64,000 nt of DNA from Nostoc sp. PCC 7524 (lineage in GTDB: Bacteria; Cyanobacteriota; Cyanobacteriia; Cyanobacteriales; Nostocaceae): positions 310,001 through 374,000 of the forward strand of contig NC_019684.1 in NCBI RefSeq assembly GCF_000316645.1, read 5' to 3'. A program made the position numbers and the translations under genes. Positions 43,765-52,654 of the stretch are shown here, one piece after another; the first letter of the stretch is position 1, and every line of letters begins with the position of its first letter. A model generated the notes under the pieces. The model ran no database searches, had not been told where the DNA came from, and saw nothing but the letters and a program-made list of their open reading frames with translations.

Positions 43765-45090
43765 ATGAGCAACAAACCAAAAATAATCGTCTTAGATGAT
43801 GATCCTACCGGTTCTCAAACAGTCCATAGCTGTTTGCTGCTAATGCGTTGGGATGTGGATACTTTACGCCTGGGGTTGCGGGATGATTCGCCGATTTTCT
43901 TCGTGTTGACAAATACCAGATCCCTACCACCAGAGTCAGCCGCAGCCGTCACTAAAGAAGTGTGTCAGAACTTAAAGCTAGCTATAGCGGCAGAAGGTGT
44001 AACAGATTTTTTGGTTGTCAGCCGTTCTGATTCCACCTTGCGGGGACATTATCCCATTGAAACCGATGCGATCGCCCAGGAACTCGGCTCATTTGATGCT
44101 CATTTTCTCGTCCCTGCCTTTTTTGAAGGAGGACGCATCACCCGCGATAGCATACATTACTTGATAATTGATGGTGTACCCACCCCAGTCCATGAAACTG
44201 AATTTGCCCGTGATTCAGTTTTCGGCTACCATCACAGCTACTTACCCAAGTATGTAGAAGAAAAAACCCAAGGACGAATTCCAGAGTCAGCTGTAGCCAG
44301 GTTCTTATTAGCTGATATTCGTGCCGGCAGTTTAGAACGCCTACTGCAACTCACAGGTAATCAGTGCGCTGTGGTTGATGGTGAAACCCAAGCGGATCTC
44401 AATCGCTTTGCTGTAGACTTGTTAGCCGCCGCCAGTCAAGGTAAACGCTTTTTATTTCGCAGTGCCGCCAGCATCTTAACCGCCTTAGCCGCCTTACCTC
44501 CCCAACCCATTGCGGCGGAAAATATGGCTGAGTATGTGCGTCAAGGTAAGCCAGGTGCAGTCATCGTTGGTTCCCATGTGAAAAAGACAACGCAGCAACT
44601 AGAGGCGTTGTTAAAGGTTGAGGGAACCGTGGGCATTGAAGTAGATGTAGCACGATTACTGGACAACCAGCCAGATACAGCTGCTAAACTGCTGACGGAG
44701 ATTCAAGATAGGGTTTATACAGTACACAACGCTGGTAAAACACCAGTAGTTTACACTAGCCGCCAAGAACTGACATTTCCTGATGTCAAAACCCGCTTGC
44801 AATTTGGCATTCAAGTCTCCGCCTTATTAATGGATATTGTACGCGGCTTACCTGCTGATATTGGATTTCTGATCAGCAAGGGAGGTATTACTTCCAATGA
44901 TGTGTTGAGTAGTGGTTTGGCATTAACTTCAGCGCGGTTACTCGGACAGATTTTAGCTGGTTGTTCAATGGTAATCACCCCAGATGATCATCCCCAATTC
45001 CCTAACTTGCCAGTGGTGCTGTTTCCAGGTAACGTTGGTGATGCTGATGCCTTGGGGATAAGTTACAAAAGATTAACGAAAAATACTTAA
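43765..45090 (+). CDS. Four-carbon acid sugar kinase family (DUF1537)
   Basis: A 441-residue protein of the DUF1537 kinase family, which phosphorylates four-carbon sugar acids such as erythronate or threonate. N-terminal IIVLDDDPTGSQTVH, then RSDSTLRGHYPIE, and the C-terminal ATP-binding FLISKGGITSNDVLS are family signatures. ATG 43765 is chosen over an overlapping TTG nine bases earlier. No OtnK/DenD partner genes are adjacent, so the physiological substrate is open. It starts five bases after the preceding membrane protein gene. Confidence 0.88.
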   Translation: MSNKPKIIVLDDDPTGSQTVHSCLLLMRWDVDTLRLGLRDDSPIFFVLTNTRSLPPESAAAVTKEVCQNLKLAIAAEGVTDFLVVSRSDSTLRGHYPIETDAIAQELGSFDAHFLVPAFFEGGRITRDSIHYLIIDGVPTPVHETEFARDSVFGYHHSYLPKYVEEKTQGRIPESAVARFLLADIRAGSLERLLQLTGNQCAVVDGETQADLNRFAVDLLAAASQGKRFLFRSAASILTALAALPPQPIAAENMAEYVRQGKPGAVIVGSHVKKTTQQLEALLKVEGTVGIEVDVARLLDNQPDTAAKLLTEIQDRVYTVHNAGKTPVVYTSRQELTFPDVKTRLQFGIQVSALLMDIVRGLPADIGFLISKGGITSNDVLSSGLALTSARLLGQILAGCSMVITPDDHPQFPNLPVVLFPGNVGDADALGISYKRLTKNT

Positions 45091-45290
45091 GTGAAGATAC
45101 TGTTGAATTTTGCATCTAGTTTAAGGTTGGTTAGTTTAATATTGGTAGTTACACCAATTCTTCCCTAGAAAGCTACAGATGCTAACTCTGAAGTCTCAGA
45201 GAAAATCTCACAAAGACGTAGCTGGTTGACCATAGGGGATAACGAATTGGTAATTACCGGGTGTATACCTTTAATTTTGGCTAGAGCCAC

Positions 45291-46382
45291 ATGAGTTCTG
45301 ATTCTGCTGTCCCCAATTTAAAGCCAAATGCTGCACTTCCTGATGCAGATGTTGATGTAGATATGACTGAGCAAGAGTTAAATTCTGTTGTAGAAGCAGA
45401 ATCTAATTCGATAATTCCCGATGCCGAGCTAGATTCTGTGCTGCTGTTTCTCAAGTCCAATTCGGAATCTACAGATGAAGCATCTGATGCTGCTAGTGTA
45501 GAGGTACCGCCAACTCCTACTATCGTCAAATCAGATACTGTTAGCCAGGATTTAACTGCGATTTCGCTGTTGCTAGATCCAGATGTCGATTTAGATGCTG
45601 ATTCTAGTTTATTGACTCTTGATGATGCTGACTCAGCAGCCAAAAATAACGTCCAAGTGCAATTCAAAACTGAGGACGGGCGATTATTAGTAATTTTACC
45701 GACAGAATTACAAATACCAGCATCAGAATTTGCTTGGTCTGAGATTTGGCAACAGTTAAAATTCCGTTTGATGGCAGGCGATCGCCTACGTACACCAAAT
45801 ACAGCAGTGCATCTTGTCGCCCATGATCGTCTCTTGGATGCCAGGCAACTACAACAACTAGCGGAAACCTTTAGCGAGGTGCAACTGCATCTCCAATCTG
45901 TGGCTACCAGTCGGCGACAAACAGCGATCGCGGCTGTGACATCCGGCTATTCTGTAGAACAATTACAGCCAACAACTTCCCTCTCTTCAGAGCCAAAAGC
46001 CACCCCAAACCCCCAAGCCGATGCTCTTTATCTGGAAATGACAGTCCGTTCGGGAGTAGAAATTCGTCACCCTGGTACTGTAATTTTATTAGGAGATATC
46101 AATCCAGGTGGTATTGTAGTGGCAGATGGGGATATCTTAGTTTGGGGTCGTCTACGTGGTGTGGCTCATGCAGGTGCGGCTGGTAATCGTGAGTGCCTAA
46201 TTATGGCACTGCACATGGAACCAACCCAGTTACGAATCGCTGATGCTGTAGCTAGGTCGCCCGAAAAATTACCGACGCAGTTTTTCCCCGAAGTAGCACA
46301 TATTACCCCAAGAGGAATTCGCATCGTCAGAAATACTGATTTTTCGAGAAACCTTTTAACTAGGATTAATCAAACGTCATAA
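45291..46382 (+). CDS. minC: Septum site-determining protein MinC
   Basis: A 363-residue FtsZ polymerisation inhibitor. The first 110 residues are an unusually acidic, low-complexity extension (DADVDVDMTEQELNSVVEAE). The MinC N-terminal domain follows (about 120-215). A linker precedes the C-terminal beta-helix domain, with EIRHPGTVILLGDINPGGIV, GDILVWGRLRGVAHAGAAGN and RIADAVARSPEK. That C-terminal part binds MinD. The gene is first in minCDE. No ribosome site of note: GCCAC precedes ATG. Confidence 0.95.
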   Translation: MSSDSAVPNLKPNAALPDADVDVDMTEQELNSVVEAESNSIIPDAELDSVLLFLKSNSESTDEASDAASVEVPPTPTIVKSDTVSQDLTAISLLLDPDVDLDADSSLLTLDDADSAAKNNVQVQFKTEDGRLLVILPTELQIPASEFAWSEIWQQLKFRLMAGDRLRTPNTAVHLVAHDRLLDARQLQQLAETFSEVQLHLQSVATSRRQTAIAAVTSGYSVEQLQPTTSLSSEPKATPNPQADALYLEMTVRSGVEIRHPGTVILLGDINPGGIVVADGDILVWGRLRGVAHAGAAGNRECLIMALHMEPTQLRIADAVARSPEKLPTQFFPEVAHITPRGIRIVRNTDFSRNLLTRINQTS

Positions 46383-46428
46383 ATACATTTAATATATTTC
46401 TTTAACCCTAATCCAGCACACTTTTATC

Positions 46429-47235
46429 ATGACTCGCATTATTGTAATTACCTCCGGTAAAGGAGGTGTGGGGAAAACAACAGTTTCGGCAAATCTGGGC
46501 ATGGCGATCGCTAAAATGGGTCGTCAAGTTGCCCTAGTAGATGCGGATTTTGGTTTGCGGAATTTGGATTTGCTACTAGGGTTAGAAAACCGCATTGTCT
46601 ATACGGCAGTGGAAGTTTTAGCTAGAGAATGTCGGTTAGAACAAGCTTTAGTTAAAGATAAGCGTCAACCTAACTTGGTACTACTACCAGCCGCCCAAAA
46701 TCGTACCAAAGATGCTGTCACACCAGAACAGATGAAGTTACTGGTAAATGCACTGGCGCAAAAGTATCAGTATGTGATTATTGATAGCCCGGCTGGGATT
46801 GAAAATGGCTTTAAAAATGCGATCGCTCCCGCCAAAGAAGCTCTAATTGTCACCACTCCCGAAATTTCTGCCGTGCGGGATGCTGACCGAGTAGTGGGGT
46901 TATTAGAAGCACAAGGTATTAAGCGGGTGCATTTAATCATTAACCGTATCAGACCAGCAATGGTGCGGGCGAATGATATGATGTCTGTCCAAGATGTCCA
47001 GGAACTTTTGGCGATACCTTTAATTGGGGTTATCCCCGATGATGAACGTGTAATTGTCTCCACCAATCGCGGCGAACCTTTAGTTTTAGGGGAAACCCCC
47101 TCTCTAGCTGCCGTAGCTTTTGAAAATATTACTCGGAGATTGGAAGGAGAAACCGTCGAATTTCTCGACCTCGATGCACCCCAAGAAAACATCTTCACTC
47201 GTCTACGAAGGTTGTTACGCACTAAAATCGTTTAA
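46429..47235 (+). CDS. minD: Septum site-determining ATPase MinD
   Basis: A 268-residue deviant-Walker ATPase that recruits MinC to the membrane. ITSGKGGVGKTT at the N-terminus is the deviant P-loop with its signature Lys, followed by DADFGLRNLDLLLGLENR and IIDSPAGIE. The C-terminal amphipathic membrane-targeting helix is FTRLRRLLRTKIV. Length and motifs are standard. It lies 46 bases after minC and 31 before minE, in one operon. Confidence 0.98.
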   Translation: MTRIIVITSGKGGVGKTTVSANLGMAIAKMGRQVALVDADFGLRNLDLLLGLENRIVYTAVEVLARECRLEQALVKDKRQPNLVLLPAAQNRTKDAVTPEQMKLLVNALAQKYQYVIIDSPAGIENGFKNAIAPAKEALIVTTPEISAVRDADRVVGLLEAQGIKRVHLIINRIRPAMVRANDMMSVQDVQELLAIPLIGVIPDDERVIVSTNRGEPLVLGETPSLAAVAFENITRRLEGETVEFLDLDAPQENIFTRLRRLLRTKIV

Positions 47236-47266
47236 TTAATTCTCCAGTCTCCTCATACTACCAGCA

Positions 47267-47566
47267 ATGATCATTGAACTCATAGACAAGCTGTTTTCCC
47301 GTACTCCTGATACCAGTCGTTCTCAAGTCAAACGTCGCCTGCAATTGGTAATTGCTCATGATCGCGCTGACTTAGATCCCCAGACTTTAGAAAAAATGCG
47401 GCAAGAAATTTTAGAAATCGTCTGCCGTTATGTAGAAGTTGAAACAGATGGTTTAGAGTTTTCTCTAGAAAGTAATCAACGCACAACAGCTTTGATTGCT
47501 AATTTACCCATCCGTCGGGTGAAAGAAACTATTCCTGAGTTGGAGAGGACTGAAACATCTCAGTAG
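47267..47566 (+). CDS. minE: Cell division topological specificity factor MinE
   Basis: A 99-residue regulator of MinD. The N-terminus is the membrane/MinD-contacting segment ([20 protein letters not shown]), then [20 protein letters not shown] and [20 protein letters not shown]. It stimulates MinD ATPase and confines MinCD to set the division site. It is the last gene of minCDE. A GAGTGT/ACACTC hairpin follows after 25 bases. Confidence 0.96.
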   Translation: MIIELIDKLFSRTPDTSRSQVKRRLQLVIAHDRADLDPQTLEKMRQEILEIVCRYVEVETDGLEFSLESNQRTTALIANLPIRRVKETIPELERTETSQ

Positions 47567-47591
47567 ATTTTGATGCACAGCGTCTATTAAG

Positions 47592-47614
47592 GAGTGTGAC
47601 ATTTGACGACACTC
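47592..47614 (+). terminator. Candidate minCDE terminator
   Basis: GAGTGT and ACACTC form a short stem around GACATTTGACG, followed by TGTAATTATTTAT. A second hairpin (GTAGGGG...CCCCTAC, 47657-47684) lies just beyond and is a common intergenic repeat that could also stop transcription from the other side. Confidence 0.5.
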
Positions 47615-47694
47615 TGTAATTATTTATGGCAATTATTCCATGAATATAATATGCGCGTAGGGGCGCAAAACCTTGCACCCCTACTAATTTGGCT

Positions 47695-47755
47695 ATTTAG
47701 GATGTATCAGTCCGGGAAATTATTTGTACTGGCGCACCCTAGCAACTCTACAATT
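47695..47755 (-). repeat. Copy of the GTGCGTCAGTA interspersed repeat
   Basis: The reverse complement reads AGGGTGCGCCAGTACAAATAATTTCCCGGAC, related to copies at 17814-17845 and 51168-51246. It lies just before the stop of the 47764 gene. Confidence 0.55.
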
Positions 47756-47763
47756 CGGCATCA

Positions 47764-49068
47764 CTAACGAGATGCCACTTGTGGCCCTGACCAAATTTCC
47801 GTCGCCTTGTCACCATAGGTTACGGGCTGATCAGCATCTGTGGTGGCTCCAGTTTTACCATCCACAGCTACTTTGACCAAAGGCCAGTTTTCTTCCCCCA
47901 TTTCCCCTGCACGGAACAGGACATGATCGGGTTCGTTTTTACTCCAACCTAACAAGACGGCAATTTTTTCATGCTCATCTTCGTTTTGTGCAGGCGCAAC
48001 TGTATTAGTTTGGTTTTTCTCGCGATCCCAAATTACGGCCTGATCTGTAGAATCACCTGTGTTAAACACCCCTTCAAACTTGCGTGCTAGGAAGCGATCG
48101 CTCTTCTCTGACCAACTCACAGGCACTAATACGCCGATTTTCCCATCTCTAGGGGATTGTGCTGCTAATTTCTCCTGCCTACTTAATAACGGATCTTTCA
48201 CAGTAGTTGTAGCTGCCATGATCCGTAATTTCTTAGTTGCCCTCTCTTCGACAAACAAAACACTATTAACTTTACTGTTGTACATTTCCGGTTTAATTTC
48301 GAGTTCCACTCTGCTATAAACCGCATACTTACCATCAGGAGACACCACCGGTAAACTACGGTAATAACGCACCCTCGAATTACCTTGAGAACCAATAGCT
48401 TGTTGTGTAGATACAATCCACTTCCAAGGAATAGGATGAGGACTACCAATGGGATCGTTTTCTCCTGTTGCTGCTTGCTCTGGTTGTTCAACTATAGGAA
48501 CATCTTCAGCAGCATCAGGTTGTGATTCTCGAAGAGTTGGCATAGCTTGAGTTGCTGCCAATAAATTCTCATCAAGTGTTTCCCTCTGGATAATATTGCT
48601 GTTCTCTTTTATTGAATAAAGATCAACTTCATTAATTTTTTTATAGGCACTTAATTGACTATCAGGTGTTTTTGGCAGTGGTGCTAGTTCTACAGCTGCT
48701 AATGAATCATTAACAGGAATATCACTGTCGGAACGGATATATTCTTTAGCTAGCAAAGACTCAAAATTGTCTGTTGGTAAAGCAACCACTGTTTCCTGTG
48801 GTAAAGTTTCCAGTTCTCTGGTGCTGGAATTTTTTTGAGGTGTGATTAATACTTCAACTAAATCTGATTCACGAACAGTAGCTATCTCCTGTGGTAAAGC
48901 ATCAGATTCTTCCGTTTCAGTAGCAACTTTGCTGACGACTTTTGATTGCTTGGCTGAACTAGAATGAGCCGATGCTGCCACTAGAGGCGCAATTAGCATA
49001 ACAAGAACAAAATAATTAAGAAATGGTTGGACGCGGAACCATCCTGACAGCAAGAGGGGTTTAAGCAT
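47764..49068 (-). CDS. Secreted/anchored hypothetical protein
   Basis: A 434-residue protein that I do not recognise. A hydrophobic N-terminal segment (FLNYFVLVMLIAPLVAA) could be a signal peptide or anchor. Residues 40-200 are low-complexity, acidic and threonine/proline-rich, probably disordered. The C-terminal 230 residues are globular and beta-rich (SPDGKYAVYSRVELEIKPEM, LLGWSKNEPDHVLFRAGEM), suggesting a propeller-like or sensor domain outside the membrane. No operon partner. The 933-base region upstream may hold long regulatory sequence. Confidence 0.75.
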   Translation of the reverse strand: MLKPLLLSGWFRVQPFLNYFVLVMLIAPLVAASAHSSSAKQSKVVSKVATETEESDALPQEIATVRESDLVEVLITPQKNSSTRELETLPQETVVALPTDNFESLLAKEYIRSDSDIPVNDSLAAVELAPLPKTPDSQLSAYKKINEVDLYSIKENSNIIQRETLDENLLAATQAMPTLRESQPDAAEDVPIVEQPEQAATGENDPIGSPHPIPWKWIVSTQQAIGSQGNSRVRYYRSLPVVSPDGKYAVYSRVELEIKPEMYNSKVNSVLFVEERATKKLRIMAATTTVKDPLLSRQEKLAAQSPRDGKIGVLVPVSWSEKSDRFLARKFEGVFNTGDSTDQAVIWDREKNQTNTVAPAQNEDEHEKIAVLLGWSKNEPDHVLFRAGEMGEENWPLVKVAVDGKTGATTDADQPVTYGDKATEIWSGPQVASR

Positions 49069-50001
49069 GGGGGGACTCTCCAGAGGGGCGGTTGCTGTGT
49101 GAGGAGCAATATTTATCTGACAAGGAAACAGGTGATGATTACAGGTATAACAACAAACTCAAAGGTTTAACGAGATCAAGAAGAAAATTTTTTTAAATTT
49201 GGGGATTTTTACAGAAAAATAGTTTCATCCTTCACACCTTGTCATGAAAATTAAGGAGTTTTACGGAAAAATCTGCCAACCTAAAAACCAGCAGATCCAC
49301 TGTCAAATGACTGCCTGAAAAAAACATATTACTGCGCCCAAGACTTAACCACTGGCAAAAAGTGGCATTGCCTAGACAACACTAAATCTATATGTTGGGC
49401 TAAAAACATAGATAGCCCAAAGATAGAGCTTTATAACTGAACTGTTGAGAGTAACATCAGCCAGATTAAGCTTACCTGTTGACACTTGTAACAACAGTAC
49501 AGACCCCGATAACGGTTTGAGTGAGGCGTTACTTTAAAACTTGGGAAAGCTGACGCACAACATATAATACCTGAAAAACACCTTTAGCATCTACCATGAG
49601 GCAGAAATTTCTATGGGATGTTTCACAATTGCCATTACCTACTGCACAACATAGCCACTAAGGCAATGTTGTTAAAAAACGCAACTACACACTAAGCCGA
49701 ATCAAGGGGCAGAATATTTCCTGGGAGTTACTTGGTAGATGTAGCTAAATTATTAGAAATACTAGCAACAGACACAGTTGATATCTGCTTATCTGCTTGC
49801 TAAGTTAGTTACAAGTCTATCAAGAAAATCTCGATTTTGTCACGCTCAATTCAGTTTTTGATGACTTAGATAAGGACTGATGTAGTTCCCCCAGGAAAGA
49901 GGAATTATTTGATCAGTATTTTATCTATTGAGTATGTACAAATTCAATAATCAACAGATTACCATTAACTCTTGACGAAATAATTAATTACATAAAAATT
50001 A
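49069..50001. other. Large intergenic region upstream of fmt
   Basis: 933 bases with no convincing ORF. It separates the leftward 47764 gene from rightward fmt and so holds both promoters. I looked for a small RNA: a GTGTGAGGAGCAAT stretch near 49096 is close to the Yfr1 core on the opposite strand but lacks the flanking hairpins. No tRNA or clear terminator seen. A short inverted ATGTTGGGCTA...TAGCCCA pairing is at 49391-49416. Confidence 0.5.
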
Positions 50002-51006
50002 ATGAAAGTTGTATTTTTTGGCACACCTGAATTTGCTGTTCCCACCCTAGAAAAATTGCTGTGTCACAGAGAATTTGAAGTTTTGGCAGTTGTCACCCAA
50101 CCAGATAAACGTCGAGAGCGTGGTAACAAACTTACACCATCACCCGTAAAAATTGTCGCCAATCATTACAATATCCCAGTATGGCAACCGCAGCGAGTGA
50201 AAAAAAATACGGAAACTTTGACACATCTCCAGCAACTAGATGCAGATGTGTTTGTGGTGGTTGCTTATGGGCAAATTTTGTCACAAAAGATTTTGGATAT
50301 GCCAAAGTTAGGTTGTGTTAACGTGCATGGCTCGATTTTACCAAAATATCGTGGTGCTGCTCCTATTCAATGGTGTTTGTACCACGGGGAACAGGAAACC
50401 GGAATCACTACGATGCTGATGGATGTAGGGATGGATACTGGAGCCATGCTACTCAAGGCTACTACACCAATTGGCTTGTTAGACAATGCTCAGGATGTAG
50501 CTAAGAGGTTATCTGAAATTGGTGGCGATTTATTGATAGAAACATTAATCAAGCTGCAACGCCAGGAAATTCAACCCATTCCTCAAGATGATGATGCAGC
50601 CACCTACGCATCCTTAATTCAAAAGCAAGATTATGGTTTAGATTGGTCAAAGAGTGCTATACAATTGCACAATCAAATTAGAGGTTTTTACCCCAATTGC
50701 ACTGCTATCTTTCGTGACCAGACTTTAAAGATTATAGCTGCCCTTCCCCTTGGTGCTACTTACAGAGATGAGCTACCACCGGAATTACAGAAAATTTATC
50801 AAAAATTACCTGATTTATCCAATATATCCGGTAGCCCAGGAGAAGTAGTAAGCATCGCCAAGGGAATAGGCGCAGTCATCCAAACTGGTGAGGGACTTTT
50901 GCTATTGCGAGAGATTCAGCTAGCTGGGAAACGTCCCCAGTCAGGATGGGATTTTGTGAATGGTACGCGTCTAACTGTAGGAGAAGTGCTAGGTAATGGA
51001 AGTTAG
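50002..51006 (+). CDS. fmt: Methionyl-tRNA formyltransferase
   Basis: A 334-residue enzyme that formylates initiator Met-tRNA using 10-formyl-THF. The N-terminal hydrolase domain shows [38 protein letters not shown] and the catalytic [33 protein letters not shown] follows, and the C-terminal OB-like domain ends in [16 protein letters not shown]. Length and motifs are standard. Transcribed alone; repeats follow its stop. Confidence 0.97.
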   Translation: MKVVFFGTPEFAVPTLEKLLCHREFEVLAVVTQPDKRRERGNKLTPSPVKIVANHYNIPVWQPQRVKKNTETLTHLQQLDADVFVVVAYGQILSQKILDMPKLGCVNVHGSILPKYRGAAPIQWCLYHGEQETGITTMLMDVGMDTGAMLLKATTPIGLLDNAQDVAKRLSEIGGDLLIETLIKLQRQEIQPIPQDDDAATYASLIQKQDYGLDWSKSAIQLHNQIRGFYPNCTAIFRDQTLKIIAALPLGATYRDELPPELQKIYQKLPDLSNISGSPGEVVSIAKGIGAVIQTGEGLLLLREIQLAGKRPQSGWDFVNGTRLTVGEVLGNGS

Positions 51007-51074
51007 TATCCGAAGACAGTAATTGAGGGTGGGAGTAGGGAATGGGGAATAGGGAGTAGATATTCTAAGATGTT

Positions 51075-51246
51075 AACGCCCCGCTCCGCTAACAGCACCT
51101 GCTAAACGCTGCGCTACCGCTAAGAGAACACCAAAAAATAAATAATCCGAAATTGCTGGTTTGGTAGGGTGCGTCAGTATGAATAATTTCTGGGTATAGT
51201 TAGGTTCTATCGCACTGACGCACCATACATTATTGGATATTTTTTT
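51075..51246. repeat. Interspersed repeats downstream of fmt
   Basis: Two families lie side by side. The first is AACGCCCCGCTCCGCTAACAG with GCTGCGCTACCGC (51075-51122). The second is a hairpin element with arms GGTGCGTCAGT (51168-51178) and ACTGACGCACC (51214-51224) plus a tail TTATTGGATATTTTTT. Head and tail of the second match 17793-17845. A STRR-like GGGAGTAGGGAATGGGG run precedes them at 51028-51060. Confidence 0.7.
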
Positions 51247-51259
51247 GATCTGGAAGTCC

Positions 51260-51631
51260 CTAACAGCAATCAACACTGTCTGATATTTCATAAAAACGGC
51301 AAGATTCGCAAGGGCCGTTGGGGTTAACTGCACAGCGAATGATTTCAGAATGGGCATTATATTTACAGCTAGCATCCCCAACTACCCAACGTCCTGCGAC
51401 TAAAGTTTTTTCTGCTGGCCTTTGAGCAGATTGGACGTAAACGGCTATGTTGTGCAAGCGATAACGCCCTGATTTAAATTGATATCTATGGCGGCGTTCT
51501 AAAACTGCGTAGGTTTTGCCTTGGAAATCAAGATAGTTTCCGGGTTGAGGTGTCCAATCGAGTTGAACTTTACCGAGGGAGCGACGTGGATGCGTCAGAA
51601 TTACCTCAGTTGGTAAAGAATCTGGCTCCAT
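51260..51631 (-). CDS. DUF6464 family protein
   Basis: A 123-residue cyanobacterial protein. The body contains NYLDFQGKTYAVLERRHRYQ and GRYRLHNIAVYVQSAQRP. The C-terminus is cysteine-rich (SCKYNAHSEIIRC, GPCESCRFYEIS, DCC). The set matches the small family annotated as DUF6464. Function unknown; the cysteines may bind metal. ATG 51631 is the natural start (MEPDSLPTEVILT). It appears monocistronic. Confidence 0.85.
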   Translation of the reverse strand: MEPDSLPTEVILTHPRRSLGKVQLDWTPQPGNYLDFQGKTYAVLERRHRYQFKSGRYRLHNIAVYVQSAQRPAEKTLVAGRWVVGDASCKYNAHSEIIRCAVNPNGPCESCRFYEISDSVDCC

Positions 51632-52422
<791 letters not shown>

Positions 52423-52485
52423 GGAATTCACTTCTAATTCCTGATTTGGCTTACCATTAAGTGTCTCGATAGCAAGCATCTTTAG

Positions 52486-52522
52486 CATTGTAGGGTGGGC
52501 GGCGATCGCCCATCCTACAATG
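52486..52522 (+). terminator. Hairpin terminator after psaC with HIP1 in the stem
   Basis: CATTGTAGGGTGGGC...GCCCATCCTACAATG forms a long, nearly perfect stem, with GGCGATCGCC at the top. It lies 64 bases after the psaC stop. A long T-run does not follow directly, so it may act in RNA stability as well as termination. Confidence 0.7.
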
Positions 52523-52654
52523 TCAAACTTCAAAAATAACAATATACCTAGTGGCAAAAGGGGCAATCTGCTCCTTTTTTTCTTGGTGCAACGCGACATT
52601 TTGACCAGCATCTATACTGGATTTAATTCTCCAGAACAAAGGGTGGTGTGAGTC

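Noticed and set aside
46767..47222. 151-residue reading frame opposite minD
   Set aside because: Fully antisense to a perfect minD; composition is rich in Ser/Arg/Thr as expected for a shadow frame.
49081..49120. Yfr1-like core (opposite strand GCTCCTCACAC) suggesting a small RNA
   Set aside because: The first base of the core differs and the flanking stem-loops are missing; it is more likely leader sequence of the 47764 gene.
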